Below are positions 48,441 to 57,598 of a stretch of DNA of 64,000 bases, piece after piece. The DNA lies in NCBI GenBank assembly GCA_019748155.1, contig JAIEPY010000007.1, positions 26,350 through 90,349 on the forward strand. The letters are read 5' to 3'. The position numbers were made by a program, and so were the translations under genes. The notes under the pieces are model-generated. The model saw only the letters and a list, made by a program, of their open reading frames with translations. It did no database searches and had not been told where the DNA came from. The stretch is from Burkholderiales bacterium. Its GTDB lineage: Bacteria; Pseudomonadota; Gammaproteobacteria; Burkholderiales; UBA11063. Every line of letters starts with the position of its first letter. The first letter of the stretch is position 1.

Positions 48441-49235
48441 TTAAACTTCACCTGTAAACAGATCATTGTTAATATACTTAATCGACTCTTTATAGTAGTG
48501 CTCACTAAGCTCGACGGCTATAAAATTTCGCTGGCGTAACTTACAGGTATAAGCAACAATCCCGCTGCCGCTAAATGTATCCAAAACCAAGTCATACTCA
48601 TTGCTATAGAGCATAATCAAATACTCAATCAAACCAAAAGGCTTTGCTGATGGATGAATACCTGCAGCAGAAGATTTATTAAAGCGTAAAATTGACTTAG
48701 GATATAACATATCGTTTAGTTTCTCATAAACAATTTTTTTGGTAATTCCAGAATAGAGCTGTTTATTACTTGATACGGCTTTCACATTTTCAAGCTTAGC
48801 TTTAATCCTCTGGACACCATGATTAAAGGTATTACGTTTTAATTTTGGCTTCTCATTACGTACAAAAGTTTTACTAAAATAAAGTACCATCTCGTGATTA
48901 AGCATTGGGCGCGAGTCTGCAGATGCAAAACCAGTGGTTTTATTCACTTTATCCCAAACCAATTCATAGCGAAAATACTCTTTCATTAAATTAACCATAA
49001 AATAGGTAAACTTACCACTACTAAAAATCAAAATCGGAGCATGTGGTTTTGCTACTCGCAAAACTTCTTGCTTCCATAAATTAAAATCCAGCGTCTTTGC
49101 GGCTAACTGATCATATTCAAGATTAGTGGTCATATACGGCGGATCAGTTAAAATCAAATCAATGCTTTCATCAGAGATTTGTGCCAATATATCAAAACAG
49201 TTAGCAAAATGAATTTTGTTAATTAATTCTTTCAT
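48441..49235 (-). CDS. Site-specific DNA methyltransferase
   Basis: DLILTDPPYMTTNLEYD, DTFSGSGIVAYTCKLRQRNFIAVELSEHYY. Confidence 0.9.
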   Translation of the reverse strand: MKELINKIHFANCFDILAQISDESIDLILTDPPYMTTNLEYDQLAAKTLDFNLWKQEVLRVAKPHAPILIFSSGKFTYFMVNLMKEYFRYELVWDKVNKTTGFASADSRPMLNHEMVLYFSKTFVRNEKPKLKRNTFNHGVQRIKAKLENVKAVSSNKQLYSGITKKIVYEKLNDMLYPKSILRFNKSSAAGIHPSAKPFGLIEYLIMLYSNEYDLVLDTFSGSGIVAYTCKLRQRNFIAVELSEHYYKESIKYINNDLFTGEV

Positions 49236-49321
49236 GTTTTACCTTTCGAAGTAAGTTTTTTTGTGAGATAAACTTGCCACACACCGAAAGACAATAAAAT
49301 AGTTAGAAATTTATTTATAAA

Positions 49322-49468
49322 TTAGTTATATTGATAGCCAACACAGCGGTTTTCCCGCATTTGCTTGCCAAGTTCACGACGATTGAATCGTTCATTACCA
49401 TAGCGGCCGAACCACCATCTGCCAAACTCATAAAACGACTTAAATGTCGGATTTTCTTGTTTACTCAT
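49322..49468 (-). CDS. Small hypothetical protein (48 aa)
   Basis: MSKQENPTFKSFYEFGRWWFGRYGNERFNRRELGKQMRENRCVGYQYN*. Confidence 0.55.
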   Translation of the reverse strand: MSKQENPTFKSFYEFGRWWFGRYGNERFNRRELGKQMRENRCVGYQYN

Positions 49469-49469
49469 T

Positions 49470-50297
49470 TTACACTCCTAAATTATTAGATTCTTTTAAG
49501 CGATAATCGTCCCAATTAAAAATCTGCACGAATTTACCCTGTTGCATCCGCGAAATTATCCGGTGTCCAAGTTTGAGTTTGAGATCGTCAATAATATTGG
49601 TAATCAGCAAAGTTGGATGTTTTAGATGATATCGCGTATTGATAATATCGAATATTTCGTTGCGGTCAAAATCGCGGTTAGTAACTGCAGCTTCATCAAT
49701 AATCAGCAAATCAATATCAATGAATCGTTTGATAACCGATTGCTTACTTTGTGTTTTATTTGCAAAGGTACTCTGAATAGTATTGACAATATCGCTCATC
49801 GTTGCGAATACTGCGGTATACCCTCGTTTTATCAACTCATTAATCACCGCTGCCGCTAGGTGAGTTTTTCCGGTTCCGGTTGAGCCGGTCAGTATTCCGT
49901 GAATGTTTTTTGTTTTTGCCTGAGCAAAATTTTCTGCAAAATAGCGCAAATTATTAACAACCTTAGTTTGAATTTCACCAGCATAAACCACATAATTATC
50001 AAAAGTACAATGCTCAAATGATGGTGGAATTGCCGCACGATTTATCACGGCTTTAATCGTTGCTAATTGGTTTTTCTGCTCTTGTTCTTTCAGTTGTTTT
50101 TTATAGTCATGATCTCGCTTATGAGATACACAAACTGGACAACTGGTAGCTCTACTTTCGCCTTTTAAAGTGAACGTTGCCGACATAAATTCGCCATGCT
50201 CGGCGCAAACCAAAGTCTGGTAGTTGTAAAAATGTTTACTTTCACCTACTATTTCGCTGGTACTAATGAAATCTTTAGACATAATGGTCACTCTCAA
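49470..50297 (-). CDS. DnaC-like helicase-loader ATPase
   Basis: GILTGSTGTGKTHLAAAVINELI, LLIIDEAAV; Cys-rich N-terminus. Confidence 0.9.
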   Translation of the reverse strand: MRVTIMSKDFISTSEIVGESKHFYNYQTLVCAEHGEFMSATFTLKGESRATSCPVCVSHKRDHDYKKQLKEQEQKNQLATIKAVINRAAIPPSFEHCTFDNYVVYAGEIQTKVVNNLRYFAENFAQAKTKNIHGILTGSTGTGKTHLAAAVINELIKRGYTAVFATMSDIVNTIQSTFANKTQSKQSVIKRFIDIDLLIIDEAAVTNRDFDRNEIFDIINTRYHLKHPTLLITNIIDDLKLKLGHRIISRMQQGKFVQIFNWDDYRLKESNNLGV

Positions 50298-51229
50298 AAA
50301 CTTGCCTGATTAACTGGAACATCAAAATGTGCTTGCGCATCATCATATGACTGAGTCGATAAGTCGTGATCATTAACGGCAACCCGTTTTCGGCTTTGCA
50401 TATCCATAAACTTTTCGACATTTTCAGTTGTGCCAAAAATGTTGCTAATTTGGTTGTATGCTGTTTGGTTCGGATTTGCACCCATATGCCACCGTGATTT
50501 ACTGCAGCCAAGAATTGCGGTCTTTAGGTCTTGAACAGAAAAATCCTGCAAGCGCAGTTTAATCATCTTGCTACGTTTTGCATCGAGTTTGGCTTTATGA
50601 GTTTTCATAATTTCTTGCCAAAATAAAAAGACTTCATTTATCTCGTCTGATTTATCCAAACTTTTTTTGTTTATTTTTTTATTATCTGTATTCTCTGGTA
50701 CTTCTCTGTTATTTATAACTAAAGGCGCTTTCGCACTATCCGTAGCGGCGCTTTCCGCCTTTATTAAAGAGGCGCTTTCCGCCGTTACGTAAAGGCGGTT
50801 TAGTGCTTTACGTAACGCACCTAGATTTAGCTGATAATACGTAATTCGGTCTATTGTGGTCCAGTGAACAACTGGAGTAGTTATTTCTGTTAAATCCTGC
50901 CCTTTTTTAATTTTGGTACTAATCGCCGTGATGGCAGTATCGAACTCACGACGTGAGAATCCAAGCTCTTCGGTCCAGGATTGGTCTATCTGATAAAGTT
51001 CATGCTCACACGGTTCTTTGAATTTGTAGAATGGTGTATTTTGATGCCCACAGCGGTAAATTATCTGCTGTAAAAGAATAGACGCAGTCACGCTTCCGGT
51101 GATTCTATTAAACTCTTTGCGGTAAGGAATAATGTTGGCATCATGCACGAGTACATTTAGCACGCTAAGTTCAGTGTCTAACATAATATTTTGTCCTTTA
51201 AAACCAATAAGCAGCACCAGTAAGTCCAT
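50294..51229 (-). CDS. O-like replication protein
   Basis: ILLQQIIYRCG...SWTEELGFSRREFDTAI; upstream of DnaC-like gene; likely ATG at 51184. Confidence 0.7.
   Translation of the reverse strand: MDLLVLLIGFKGQNIMLDTELSVLNVLVHDANIIPYRKEFNRITGSVTASILLQQIIYRCGHQNTPFYKFKEPCEHELYQIDQSWTEELGFSRREFDTAITAISTKIKKGQDLTEITTPVVHWTTIDRITYYQLNLGALRKALNRLYVTAESASLIKAESAATDSAKAPLVINNREVPENTDNKKINKKSLDKSDEINEVFLFWQEIMKTHKAKLDAKRSKMIKLRLQDFSVQDLKTAILGCSKSRWHMGANPNQTAYNQISNIFGTTENVEKFMDMQSRKRVAVNDHDLSTQSYDDAQAHFDVPVNQASF
50722..50816. repeat. Candidate origin: iterons and 11-bp inverted repeat inside the O-like gene
   Basis: AGGCGCTTTCGCAC, GGCGCTTTCCGCC x2, and GTTACGTAAAG/CTTTACGTAAC. Confidence 0.6.
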
Positions 51230-51572
51230 AAAAAATGAATCTCAGGCGGTAGCTACTCCGCCCTTGACCCACAGGACACACTTTAACCATAAGACTACCG
51301 AGTACCAGCAGATATTGCCCTGCTGATATGCCAGATAGATGGTTGAAAACTGTTTGCTATTTCAAACTGAATTGAAATAAGAATTATTTACTGTGCATTG
51401 TTTACTGCTTTTTGTTCTTGTTTGCTCACTACTGAGCGTTAATTACTCAATATTTACTCATCATTGCCCAATTGTGGGCAGCAGTGAGTAATCCAACACC
51501 AAACAAGCTAAAGACGGGTACAAAATAATTTATCAAATGATAATATTTTGCATAATTCAGAAAATTTTATGA

Positions 51573-51778
51573 TATAATGGAATTATCCTGTTAATAGCAG
51601 GATTCACGATACCATAAGAGATTCTATCTCTGCTTGGTTGGAGTGCTATCAGTTTTGGTCTGCGAAAACTTTGGACTGATAGCACGAGCCCCGTGAGGGA
51701 AGAACATAATGGGCTTTCACCATTGTGCGCTTTTTGTGTTTGGGCTTGCACCAAACTGCTTTTATTAATTGGAATATT
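51573..51778 (+). ncRNA. Structured leader, possibly a fourth C4-like RNA
   Basis: TGATATAAT promoter; GTGCTATCAG...CTGATAGCAC stem; shares GGTTGGAGTGCTAT with leader 1. Confidence 0.5.
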
Positions 51779-52078
51779 ATGAGTAATCAAATTACTATAA
51801 ATAAACTTTATGACTACTTACAAGATTTAAATCTTAGCAAAAATATAGACTCTGTACAATTAGATGAATACAACTTAAATGTTTTATTTGCACAAAGACT
51901 AATTGCTAATAATAACAATGGCGAAATTTGTATAACTACTCTTGGAGAGATATCCCTTCTAGGTGGTTTAGATAATTTTGTTTCATTTTTTCAGCAAATT
52001 TATTTACAATTAAATCTAGAGGCGGCTTTAAATCGTAAAATTTCGGAACTTGAGCGCCAAATAAAGAAAATGAGTTAA
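51779..52078 (+). CDS. Hypothetical protein (99 aa)
   Basis: MSNQITINKLYDYLQDLNLSK...; downstream of structured leader. Confidence 0.6.
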   Translation: MSNQITINKLYDYLQDLNLSKNIDSVQLDEYNLNVLFAQRLIANNNNGEICITTLGEISLLGGLDNFVSFFQQIYLQLNLEAALNRKISELERQIKKMS

Positions 52079-52319
52079 ATTCTTTTATTGGAATTGGATA
52101 AATTTGAATATTTTTTGCTTGTATTTCACTAATTAGATTATTTAATCTTTTAAAGTTAACTTTATTATGGTAAACATCGCAAGTATCAAATATATCCTCT
52201 AACGTTTCTATGTAACGGTAGTTATAAAATTTGATTTGTAAATTACAAATTAACTCGGCGCAGCAATTTTTTAATTCAGCGTCCAGATATGGATATAATT
52301 CAAATAAATTTTTATTCAT
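51936..52319 (-). CDS. Hypothetical protein, convergent with 51779-52078
   Basis: 127-aa ORF with structured leader and RBS. Confidence 0.55.
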   Translation of the reverse strand: MNKNLFELYPYLDAELKNCCAELICNLQIKFYNYRYIETLEDIFDTCDVYHNKVNFKRLNNLISEIQAKNIQIYPIPIKEFNSFSLFGAQVPKFYDLKPPLDLIVNKFAEKMKQNYLNHLEGISLQE

Positions 52320-52485
52320 TTTTACCTTTCGAGCTTAACTCGATTAAACAACATTGCCGCGACCTAGCAGCATGGCTAGGGTTTACGCGGGTGGTGTTAT
52401 CGGTAGATAGCAAGAAGCTTAAAAAGCTACCGATAACGTGATTATACAACAAATATTTTTCACAATGAAATAATTTATTTAATTT

Positions 52486-53124
52486 ATGAAAACAAACCTC
52501 CAGATTCTCAATGAATATATTGAGAACAACTATAAAAATGTGCGGCAGTTTTGCTTAGCATACGATATAAATCAAGGAAACATCTCCAGCATCCTGAATG
52601 GAGTCAGGGGTTTTGATATAAAAGCGGCAAAGAATATTGAAGATAAGATATTTGCTAAAACAGGTGTACGTATTTTTTCTGCAAAAGATGAAGAGTTAGA
52701 ACCTGATACATTTCGCATACCAGAATATAATGTAAGGCTTTCAGCCGGGCATGGTGAGGAAGTTATACACCCTGAAAATATCAAACGCTATCATACTTTT
52801 AATGAAAGCTTTTTAACTGATTTTAGAGTAAAAAAAGATAACTTGGCGATTGTCCAAGTGGTCGGAGATAGTATGCACTCGACACTTTTGAGTGGTGAAT
52901 TGGTTGTTATTGATTTATCGAAAAAAGATCCATTGGACAATCAGGTATATGCAATAACTACTAAAAATCATACTTGGGTTAAACGTTACAGAATAACCCC
53001 TGCAGGTGGTAAATGGCAGTCAGATAATGAAGAATACAGAGAATATGATAATCCTCTAAACAATGGCATATCGGTTAGACCAGTTGGATTGGTGCTATTC
53101 TCGCTTGGTAGAAAGATTAATTAA
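52486..53124 (+). CDS. CI/LexA-like repressor with S24 peptidase domain
   Basis: HTH-like N-terminus; VQVVGDSMHSTLLSGELVVIDLSKKDP. Confidence 0.9.
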   Translation: MKTNLQILNEYIENNYKNVRQFCLAYDINQGNISSILNGVRGFDIKAAKNIEDKIFAKTGVRIFSAKDEELEPDTFRIPEYNVRLSAGHGEEVIHPENIKRYHTFNESFLTDFRVKKDNLAIVQVVGDSMHSTLLSGELVVIDLSKKDPLDNQVYAITTKNHTWVKRYRITPAGGKWQSDNEEYREYDNPLNNGISVRPVGLVLFSLGRKIN

Positions 53125-53139
53125 AAAGACAAGGCTTTT

Positions 53140-53472
53140 CTAATGATTATGCGCTTGTTTTTCCGCCAACATGAAAGCACGCAAAATATCATTAATTCTA
53201 GTCTGATATTTTTTCCCGTGCCCTTTAAAATATTGAACAACATCATGGTCCAATCTTAAACTCACACGGTCTTTAATTTTTGATGCTTCAATATCATCAA
53301 GTATTGTACAAACCTGTTCCCATGATAAATTTTCACTAACCATTTTAGAAAAAATATCATTTGAAACCTGCTTAAACGGGCTAAAATCCTCAACCGCTGG
53401 GATATCTGAATAGTCAATATCCTCATCTTTTATATTTTTTAAGTATTCAATTTGTTCTTGTCTGGTTTTCAT
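53140..53472 (-). CDS. brnA: Second BrnA-like antitoxin
   Basis: DYSDIPAVEDFSPF...VSLRLDHDVVQYFKGHGKKYQTRINDILRAF; start moved to internal ATG. Confidence 0.85.
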   Translation of the reverse strand: MKTRQEQIEYLKNIKDEDIDYSDIPAVEDFSPFKQVSNDIFSKMVSENLSWEQVCTILDDIEASKIKDRVSLRLDHDVVQYFKGHGKKYQTRINDILRAFMLAEKQAHNH

Positions 53473-53728
53473 AATTAGTCCTCTCTTTTTTGTTAGCTCG
53501 TCGCGCCGAAATAATTCTAACTTTGCCATCGCGTGGAGTAAAAACCACCATAATAACGATTACGCCCTCTATCTCCCCAATGACTTGGAATCGCTCTTCC
53601 TTATCTACTATTCGATTTGGAGCTATTATTTTATTTTTGTCATCAAATACATCTTTGGCAATTTCAAAACCAATGCCATGCTTAGTAATATTAGCTTTGT
53701 TTTTATTTTCATCCCATTCAAACTGCAT
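53447..53728 (-). CDS. brnT: Second BrnT-like toxin
   Basis: QFEWDENKNKANITKHGIGFEIAKDVF...VRIISARRANKKERTNYE. Confidence 0.9.
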   Translation of the reverse strand: MQFEWDENKNKANITKHGIGFEIAKDVFDDKNKIIAPNRIVDKEERFQVIGEIEGVIVIMVVFTPRDGKVRIISARRANKKERTNYENQTRTN

Positions 53729-54000
53729 TGATCTTCCTTCTTATACGACATTATTGTACTACTAGGCTGACAAATTGTCAACATAAATCCATTTCCAGCT
53801 AAGCACAAGAAATAACTTGTAGCTGTTGACAACATTGCTCAGAAGCCATAAAACGCATAGTTTGATAAGTTGCTATTTTAGTTCTATTTTTTGCGCTGCA
53901 TGATAAATATATTTCATTTTGAAAATATTTATGTTGACATTTATGTTTTCAGTGTGAAATAATAACGCCATGAAGTTGGTTTCATTGCCAACCAAACAAA

Positions 54001-54012
54001 GCTCTTTAACAA
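54001..54012 (+). promoter_or_regulatory. boxA-like antitermination element
   Basis: GCTCTTTAACAA in early-operon leader downstream of TTGACA at about 53935. Confidence 0.6.
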
Positions 54013-54166
54013 TTAAAATCTACGAGATGGAAATCCACTCTATTACAGGTGAGTGCAATATAACCTGTAATACATAGATTGCAACTAATAGCGATTATCA
54101 TTATAAAATTGGATAGTCGCTATCGTGATGTAATTTAACTATAATAATATATCAGTTAAAAGAGGG

Positions 54167-54421
54167 GTGAAAATGATAAAAAATTTTAAATTTACGCCAA
54201 GAAAGAAATCTAAATTTATCCCAAGAGGGGTTAGAAACCCCATATCAGGAATGACCTTCGATGAAATTCTAGCTATCCAGCGCTACGAAAATCACCAGCG
54301 CGAAGAAATACGTAATCTTAGAAACTCCATGGGAAACAGTATTGATGAAGCTTTAGCTATCTGGCTCTGCAGAGAGCGCTGGCTTGAAAAAATGCATAAC
54401 CCTAGAAACCCCATCAATTAA
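54167..54421 (+). CDS. Hypothetical early protein
   Basis: Small basic ORF with RBS. Confidence 0.55.
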   Translation: MKMIKNFKFTPRKKSKFIPRGVRNPISGMTFDEILAIQRYENHQREEIRNLRNSMGNSIDEALAIWLCRERWLEKMHNPRNPIN

Positions 54422-55198
54422 TGTCTCTACGTCATTTTTAGCTGGTTCTTCAGATTTATTATGAACACATTGATTCCTAATACTGGCAAGCAGAGAAATA
54501 TGCTTATATTCATTTAAAGTTATAACTTCTTCCTTTTTTAAAAATTCATTATAATCATTGATACTAGGATCTTTTTTAGAGAGCTTTAGATTATTACTTT
54601 CACATATTTGTGCAAAATGTGACTCTAGTACCACGCCAGCAATAGCTCCAGCAGCTCGATAAAAACCCTTATTTATTAGCTCTTTTGCCGCTTCAAGTTC
54701 CGAGTTAAATAAATCAGCTTGAAGCAGTCGCTTAATATCAAATAAAGAAGAATTAAATCGCTCATAACAAACTTTTAATATTGCTCGCTGTTGTATAAAT
54801 TTAGGAATTGCAGCTTCCATAACTACGACACCTTCTTGCCTAATGCCATTTAGAAAATCCTCAATAACGTATGACGAATAGTCAATTATACTTCTATTAT
54901 TAGGTGTCTTATATTGTCTAATAAAATCATCCAACCTATCAGGCAATAAGAACTTAATTATAGATAAGGATTTTGAATACCACCCTTGGTAGTCAAGGTG
55001 AAAGCTAGGTAAGCTATTAATATAACTAGCTAAGTTCTCTGGTTCTAATCTACCGCTATCACAAAATAATTTTTTAAGTTTTTTATCTGGATAACATAAA
55101 ACAAACATTGAGTCCTGAAGAAAGTATGCAAATTCTATTAAGTCAACCAAGCCAGTTTTATATTTTTCTAAATTATTATTTTTAGTAGTTACATCCAT
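54353..55198 (-). CDS. HEPN-like protein, candidate defence/abortive gene
   Basis: AAKELINKGFYRAAGAIAGVVLESHFAQIC...SIRNQCVHN (Rx4H). Confidence 0.6.
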   Translation of the reverse strand: MDVTTKNNNLEKYKTGLVDLIEFAYFLQDSMFVLCYPDKKLKKLFCDSGRLEPENLASYINSLPSFHLDYQGWYSKSLSIIKFLLPDRLDDFIRQYKTPNNRSIIDYSSYVIEDFLNGIRQEGVVVMEAAIPKFIQQRAILKVCYERFNSSLFDIKRLLQADLFNSELEAAKELINKGFYRAAGAIAGVVLESHFAQICESNNLKLSKKDPSINDYNEFLKKEEVITLNEYKHISLLASIRNQCVHNKSEEPAKNDVETLIDGVSRVMHFFKPALSAEPDS

Positions 55199-55283
55199 GA
55201 TGTTCCTTTTTTGGTGTTATTAATTTTGTTTGAGACCTCTATTATAACAATCACTAAGGGAACATCATGAATTTAACTATTTT

Positions 55284-55505
55284 TTGGAGTATTTAATGAA
55301 TGTAATGAAAGTCAATTTAAATTTAGATATAAACGAGTTAACTAAGACTCAATTTGATCAAGTGTTAATACCGTCAATCTTAGCTTTTACACATCGAGAC
55401 TACTATAATGGTATTAAAATTGAATGGTCATTTAACATTAGCTGTTCCGATCTTAAAATAGAGGATAAGCCACATTACACACCGGCGGGAGAACACCATG
55501 AGTAA
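55284..55505 (+). CDS. Hypothetical protein
   Basis: Early operon ORF. Confidence 0.5.
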   Translation: MEYLMNVMKVNLNLDINELTKTQFDQVLIPSILAFTHRDYYNGIKIEWSFNISCSDLKIEDKPHYTPAGEHHE

Positions 55506-55657
55506 AGCAAGAAATAACCGACGTGCAGCCATTCATGCTATCCAAAAAGCTGAACAAATAAGCATAAGATTATGCGCTATCGCCGAACGTCATATTATCA
55601 AGGGTCAAATCACCAACTATGACAATTTTTATCAACCAAAGAAAAGGAGAAGCGTAA

Positions 55658-55882
55658 TTGTTAGATAAATCAAAAGAAGAATGGAATAGAGAAGAAATTT
55701 GTGCCGTTTGTGGTTTCAGCATCGAATGGTTCCGACAGTTAAGAAAAGCTGGCAAAATTCCACCACCTGATGATACTAAACGCACACCATATATTTGGAA
55801 GCTCTGCAACATACTTCCATTTATTGAAAAGTGGCTTAAAAGCAAATCCACTAAAACAGAATCTCAACCACCCCAACCCTGA
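55658..55882 (+). CDS. Small HTH-like protein
   Basis: REEICAVCGFSIEWFRQLRKAGKIPPPDDTKRTPYIW. Confidence 0.6.
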   Translation: MLDKSKEEWNREEICAVCGFSIEWFRQLRKAGKIPPPDDTKRTPYIWKLCNILPFIEKWLKSKSTKTESQPPQP

Positions 55883-56042
55883 CGAAAGTCGGGGTTTTTT
55901 TATGGAAAATTAAAATGTACAAATTAATCTGGAAAATACGCCTGCTCTGGCAAAAGTTATTCCCCAAGTATCGAGACTTCTCAACTTGCGACGATTGCTA
56001 TACCACATGGTTTATTAATGAACTACAGCGAAGAAATCAGGT

Positions 56043-56138
56043 ATGAAAGGAGTGTTTGAATTAGTTTTATTTGTGGCACTAGCTATCTTGTTGATTAGTC
56101 TGGTGCTTTTTTTTGCGGTAACTATTTTTAATTTTTAA
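56043..56138 (+). CDS. Small TM peptide 1 (31 aa)
   Basis: MKGVFELVLFVALAILLISLVLFFAVTIFNF*. Confidence 0.6.
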   Translation: MKGVFELVLFVALAILLISLVLFFAVTIFNF

Positions 56139-56147
56139 GGATTAAAA

Positions 56148-57053
56148 ATGCAGAAAATAGCATGTGATATTGGTTATGGTTTTACCAAATACAAAACCGA
56201 CAAAATACTGGCAAGCTTCCCATCGGCAATTGCTCACGCTCGTAAGCATCAAGCGGATATAGCGCTGAACTTAGCTCACGAATTTGAGGGTGGACGTTAT
56301 TTACTTGGTGATGCTGCAGTTAGAAATGCGCTGACTACTCGTGATTATAGCTGGCTGGCAAAATATGCGCCATTGTTGCTCTTTGAAGCGATTAATCAGG
56401 TAGCATTCAATCCAGCTGATGAGATTCAACTAGTAACTGGGCTTAGTTTATTGAACTGGTCTAAGCGCAATGAGTTTGCCGAGCGTCTGAGCGATTTTGT
56501 TGTCGATAAAATCCGTGTGAATAACATCAAAATTATACTAGTACCACAAGGTAAAGGCGTGTATCTGGACTGTTTGGCAAGAGTTGCGTGCTTAGCTAAT
56601 CAATTATGTTTGATTGTTGACATTGGAACTAATACGCTTGACGTGATTCCCTTTGAGTCTGGCAAGGCTTTAGCGGCCGAAGCATACGCAACATGTGACG
56701 GAATGAATCAAGTTATTCAGGAAGTGCAAAAGCTAGTTAATCGTGAATTTGGTATTTCGGCTAGTGAAGCCGAAGTTACCAAAATCATCAGAACCAATCA
56801 AATTAGTATTGCTGGTGAAACACGTGATTTATCGGTGTGGATTGAAGAAGAAAAGCAGATTTATTTTGAGATGATTTTAAATCAGATTCGTAGTAAAAAT
56901 GCTGATTTATACAAACGTGCTGATCTGATTATCTTTGCCGGTGGTGGTGCTAACTATGCCCCGGATTATCTACCAGAGAATAAGCAATTTTATTTCGCAC
57001 CTGAGCCTGAAAACTCTAACGTTAATGGTTATTTTACTTTATTTGGTGATTAA
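56148..57053 (+). CDS. ParM/StbA-like actin-type partition ATPase
   Basis: CDIGYGFTKY, IVDIGTNTLDVI, IIFAGGGANY actin motifs. Confidence 0.85.
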   Translation: MQKIACDIGYGFTKYKTDKILASFPSAIAHARKHQADIALNLAHEFEGGRYLLGDAAVRNALTTRDYSWLAKYAPLLLFEAINQVAFNPADEIQLVTGLSLLNWSKRNEFAERLSDFVVDKIRVNNIKIILVPQGKGVYLDCLARVACLANQLCLIVDIGTNTLDVIPFESGKALAAEAYATCDGMNQVIQEVQKLVNREFGISASEAEVTKIIRTNQISIAGETRDLSVWIEEEKQIYFEMILNQIRSKNADLYKRADLIIFAGGGANYAPDYLPENKQFYFAPEPENSNVNGYFTLFGD

Positions 57054-57055
57054 CC

Positions 57056-57325
57056 ATGGCACGACTACAGGTAAATATAGATGATGAGGTCAGCGACATT
57101 TTAAACAGTTTTAATCGCACGGATCAAAAACGTTTATTCATTGAGTATGCAATTAAATCAGCCGCTAAAAACCCAGAAGTTTGTGAGATTTTTGGATTAA
57201 CAGATAGAGCTCAATTATCAGTGCCAGCAAAGGATAAACTACAGGTAATGGATGTTATACAAACGGTAAAAGGTGAGGTTGCACCAGGCAAAGTTACTAT
57301 TGATAATGAGTTTAGCGATGGATAA
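57056..57325 (+). CDS. Candidate ParR/StbB-like adaptor
   Basis: ARLQVNIDDEVSDILNSF...KRLFIEYAI; 2 bp after ParM-like gene. Confidence 0.55.
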   Translation: MARLQVNIDDEVSDILNSFNRTDQKRLFIEYAIKSAAKNPEVCEIFGLTDRAQLSVPAKDKLQVMDVIQTVKGEVAPGKVTIDNEFSDG

Positions 57326-57515
57326 CTGCGATAACCTAAGCTACTACATTAATTCGCGCAGTAATGGTAAGCGCTTTTTTGTTTTTTCTGCTGGAGATTT
57401 AGAACAGTATAATCAAATGGCCGCTAATCCGGTAACTATGGATCAGCTCAATTATCTGGGCTGGTATGAGGTTTGCGGATTAAAAGATCACTTGATTTAT
57501 TTGAGGAAGGAATAG
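57318..57515 (+). CDS. Hypothetical protein
   Basis: MDNCDNLSYYINSRSNGKRFFVFSAGDLEQYNQM... Confidence 0.55.
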   Translation: MDNCDNLSYYINSRSNGKRFFVFSAGDLEQYNQMAANPVTMDQLNYLGWYEVCGLKDHLIYLRKE

Positions 57516-57520
57516 CAAAT

Positions 57521-57598
57521 TTGAAGGTAATTGAAGTCTTTTTTATTCTGGCACTAGCTATCATCTTAATTAGTTTAGTGCCTTTTCTTTTGCGGTAA
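57521..57598 (+). CDS. Small TM peptide 2 (25 aa, frameshifted paralogue of 56043-56138)
   Basis: LKVIEVFFILALAIILISLVPFLLR*. Confidence 0.45.
   Translation: MKVIEVFFILALAIILISLVPFLLR

Noticed and set aside
51557-51790. Minus ORF of 77 aa
   Set aside because: Lies over the structured leader and promoter of 51779; composition looks non-coding.
57273-57317. Upstream start for the 80-aa ORF
   Set aside because: The better start is 57318 (MDNCDNLSYY), overlapping the ParR-like stop; the extension is out-of-frame ParR coding sequence.
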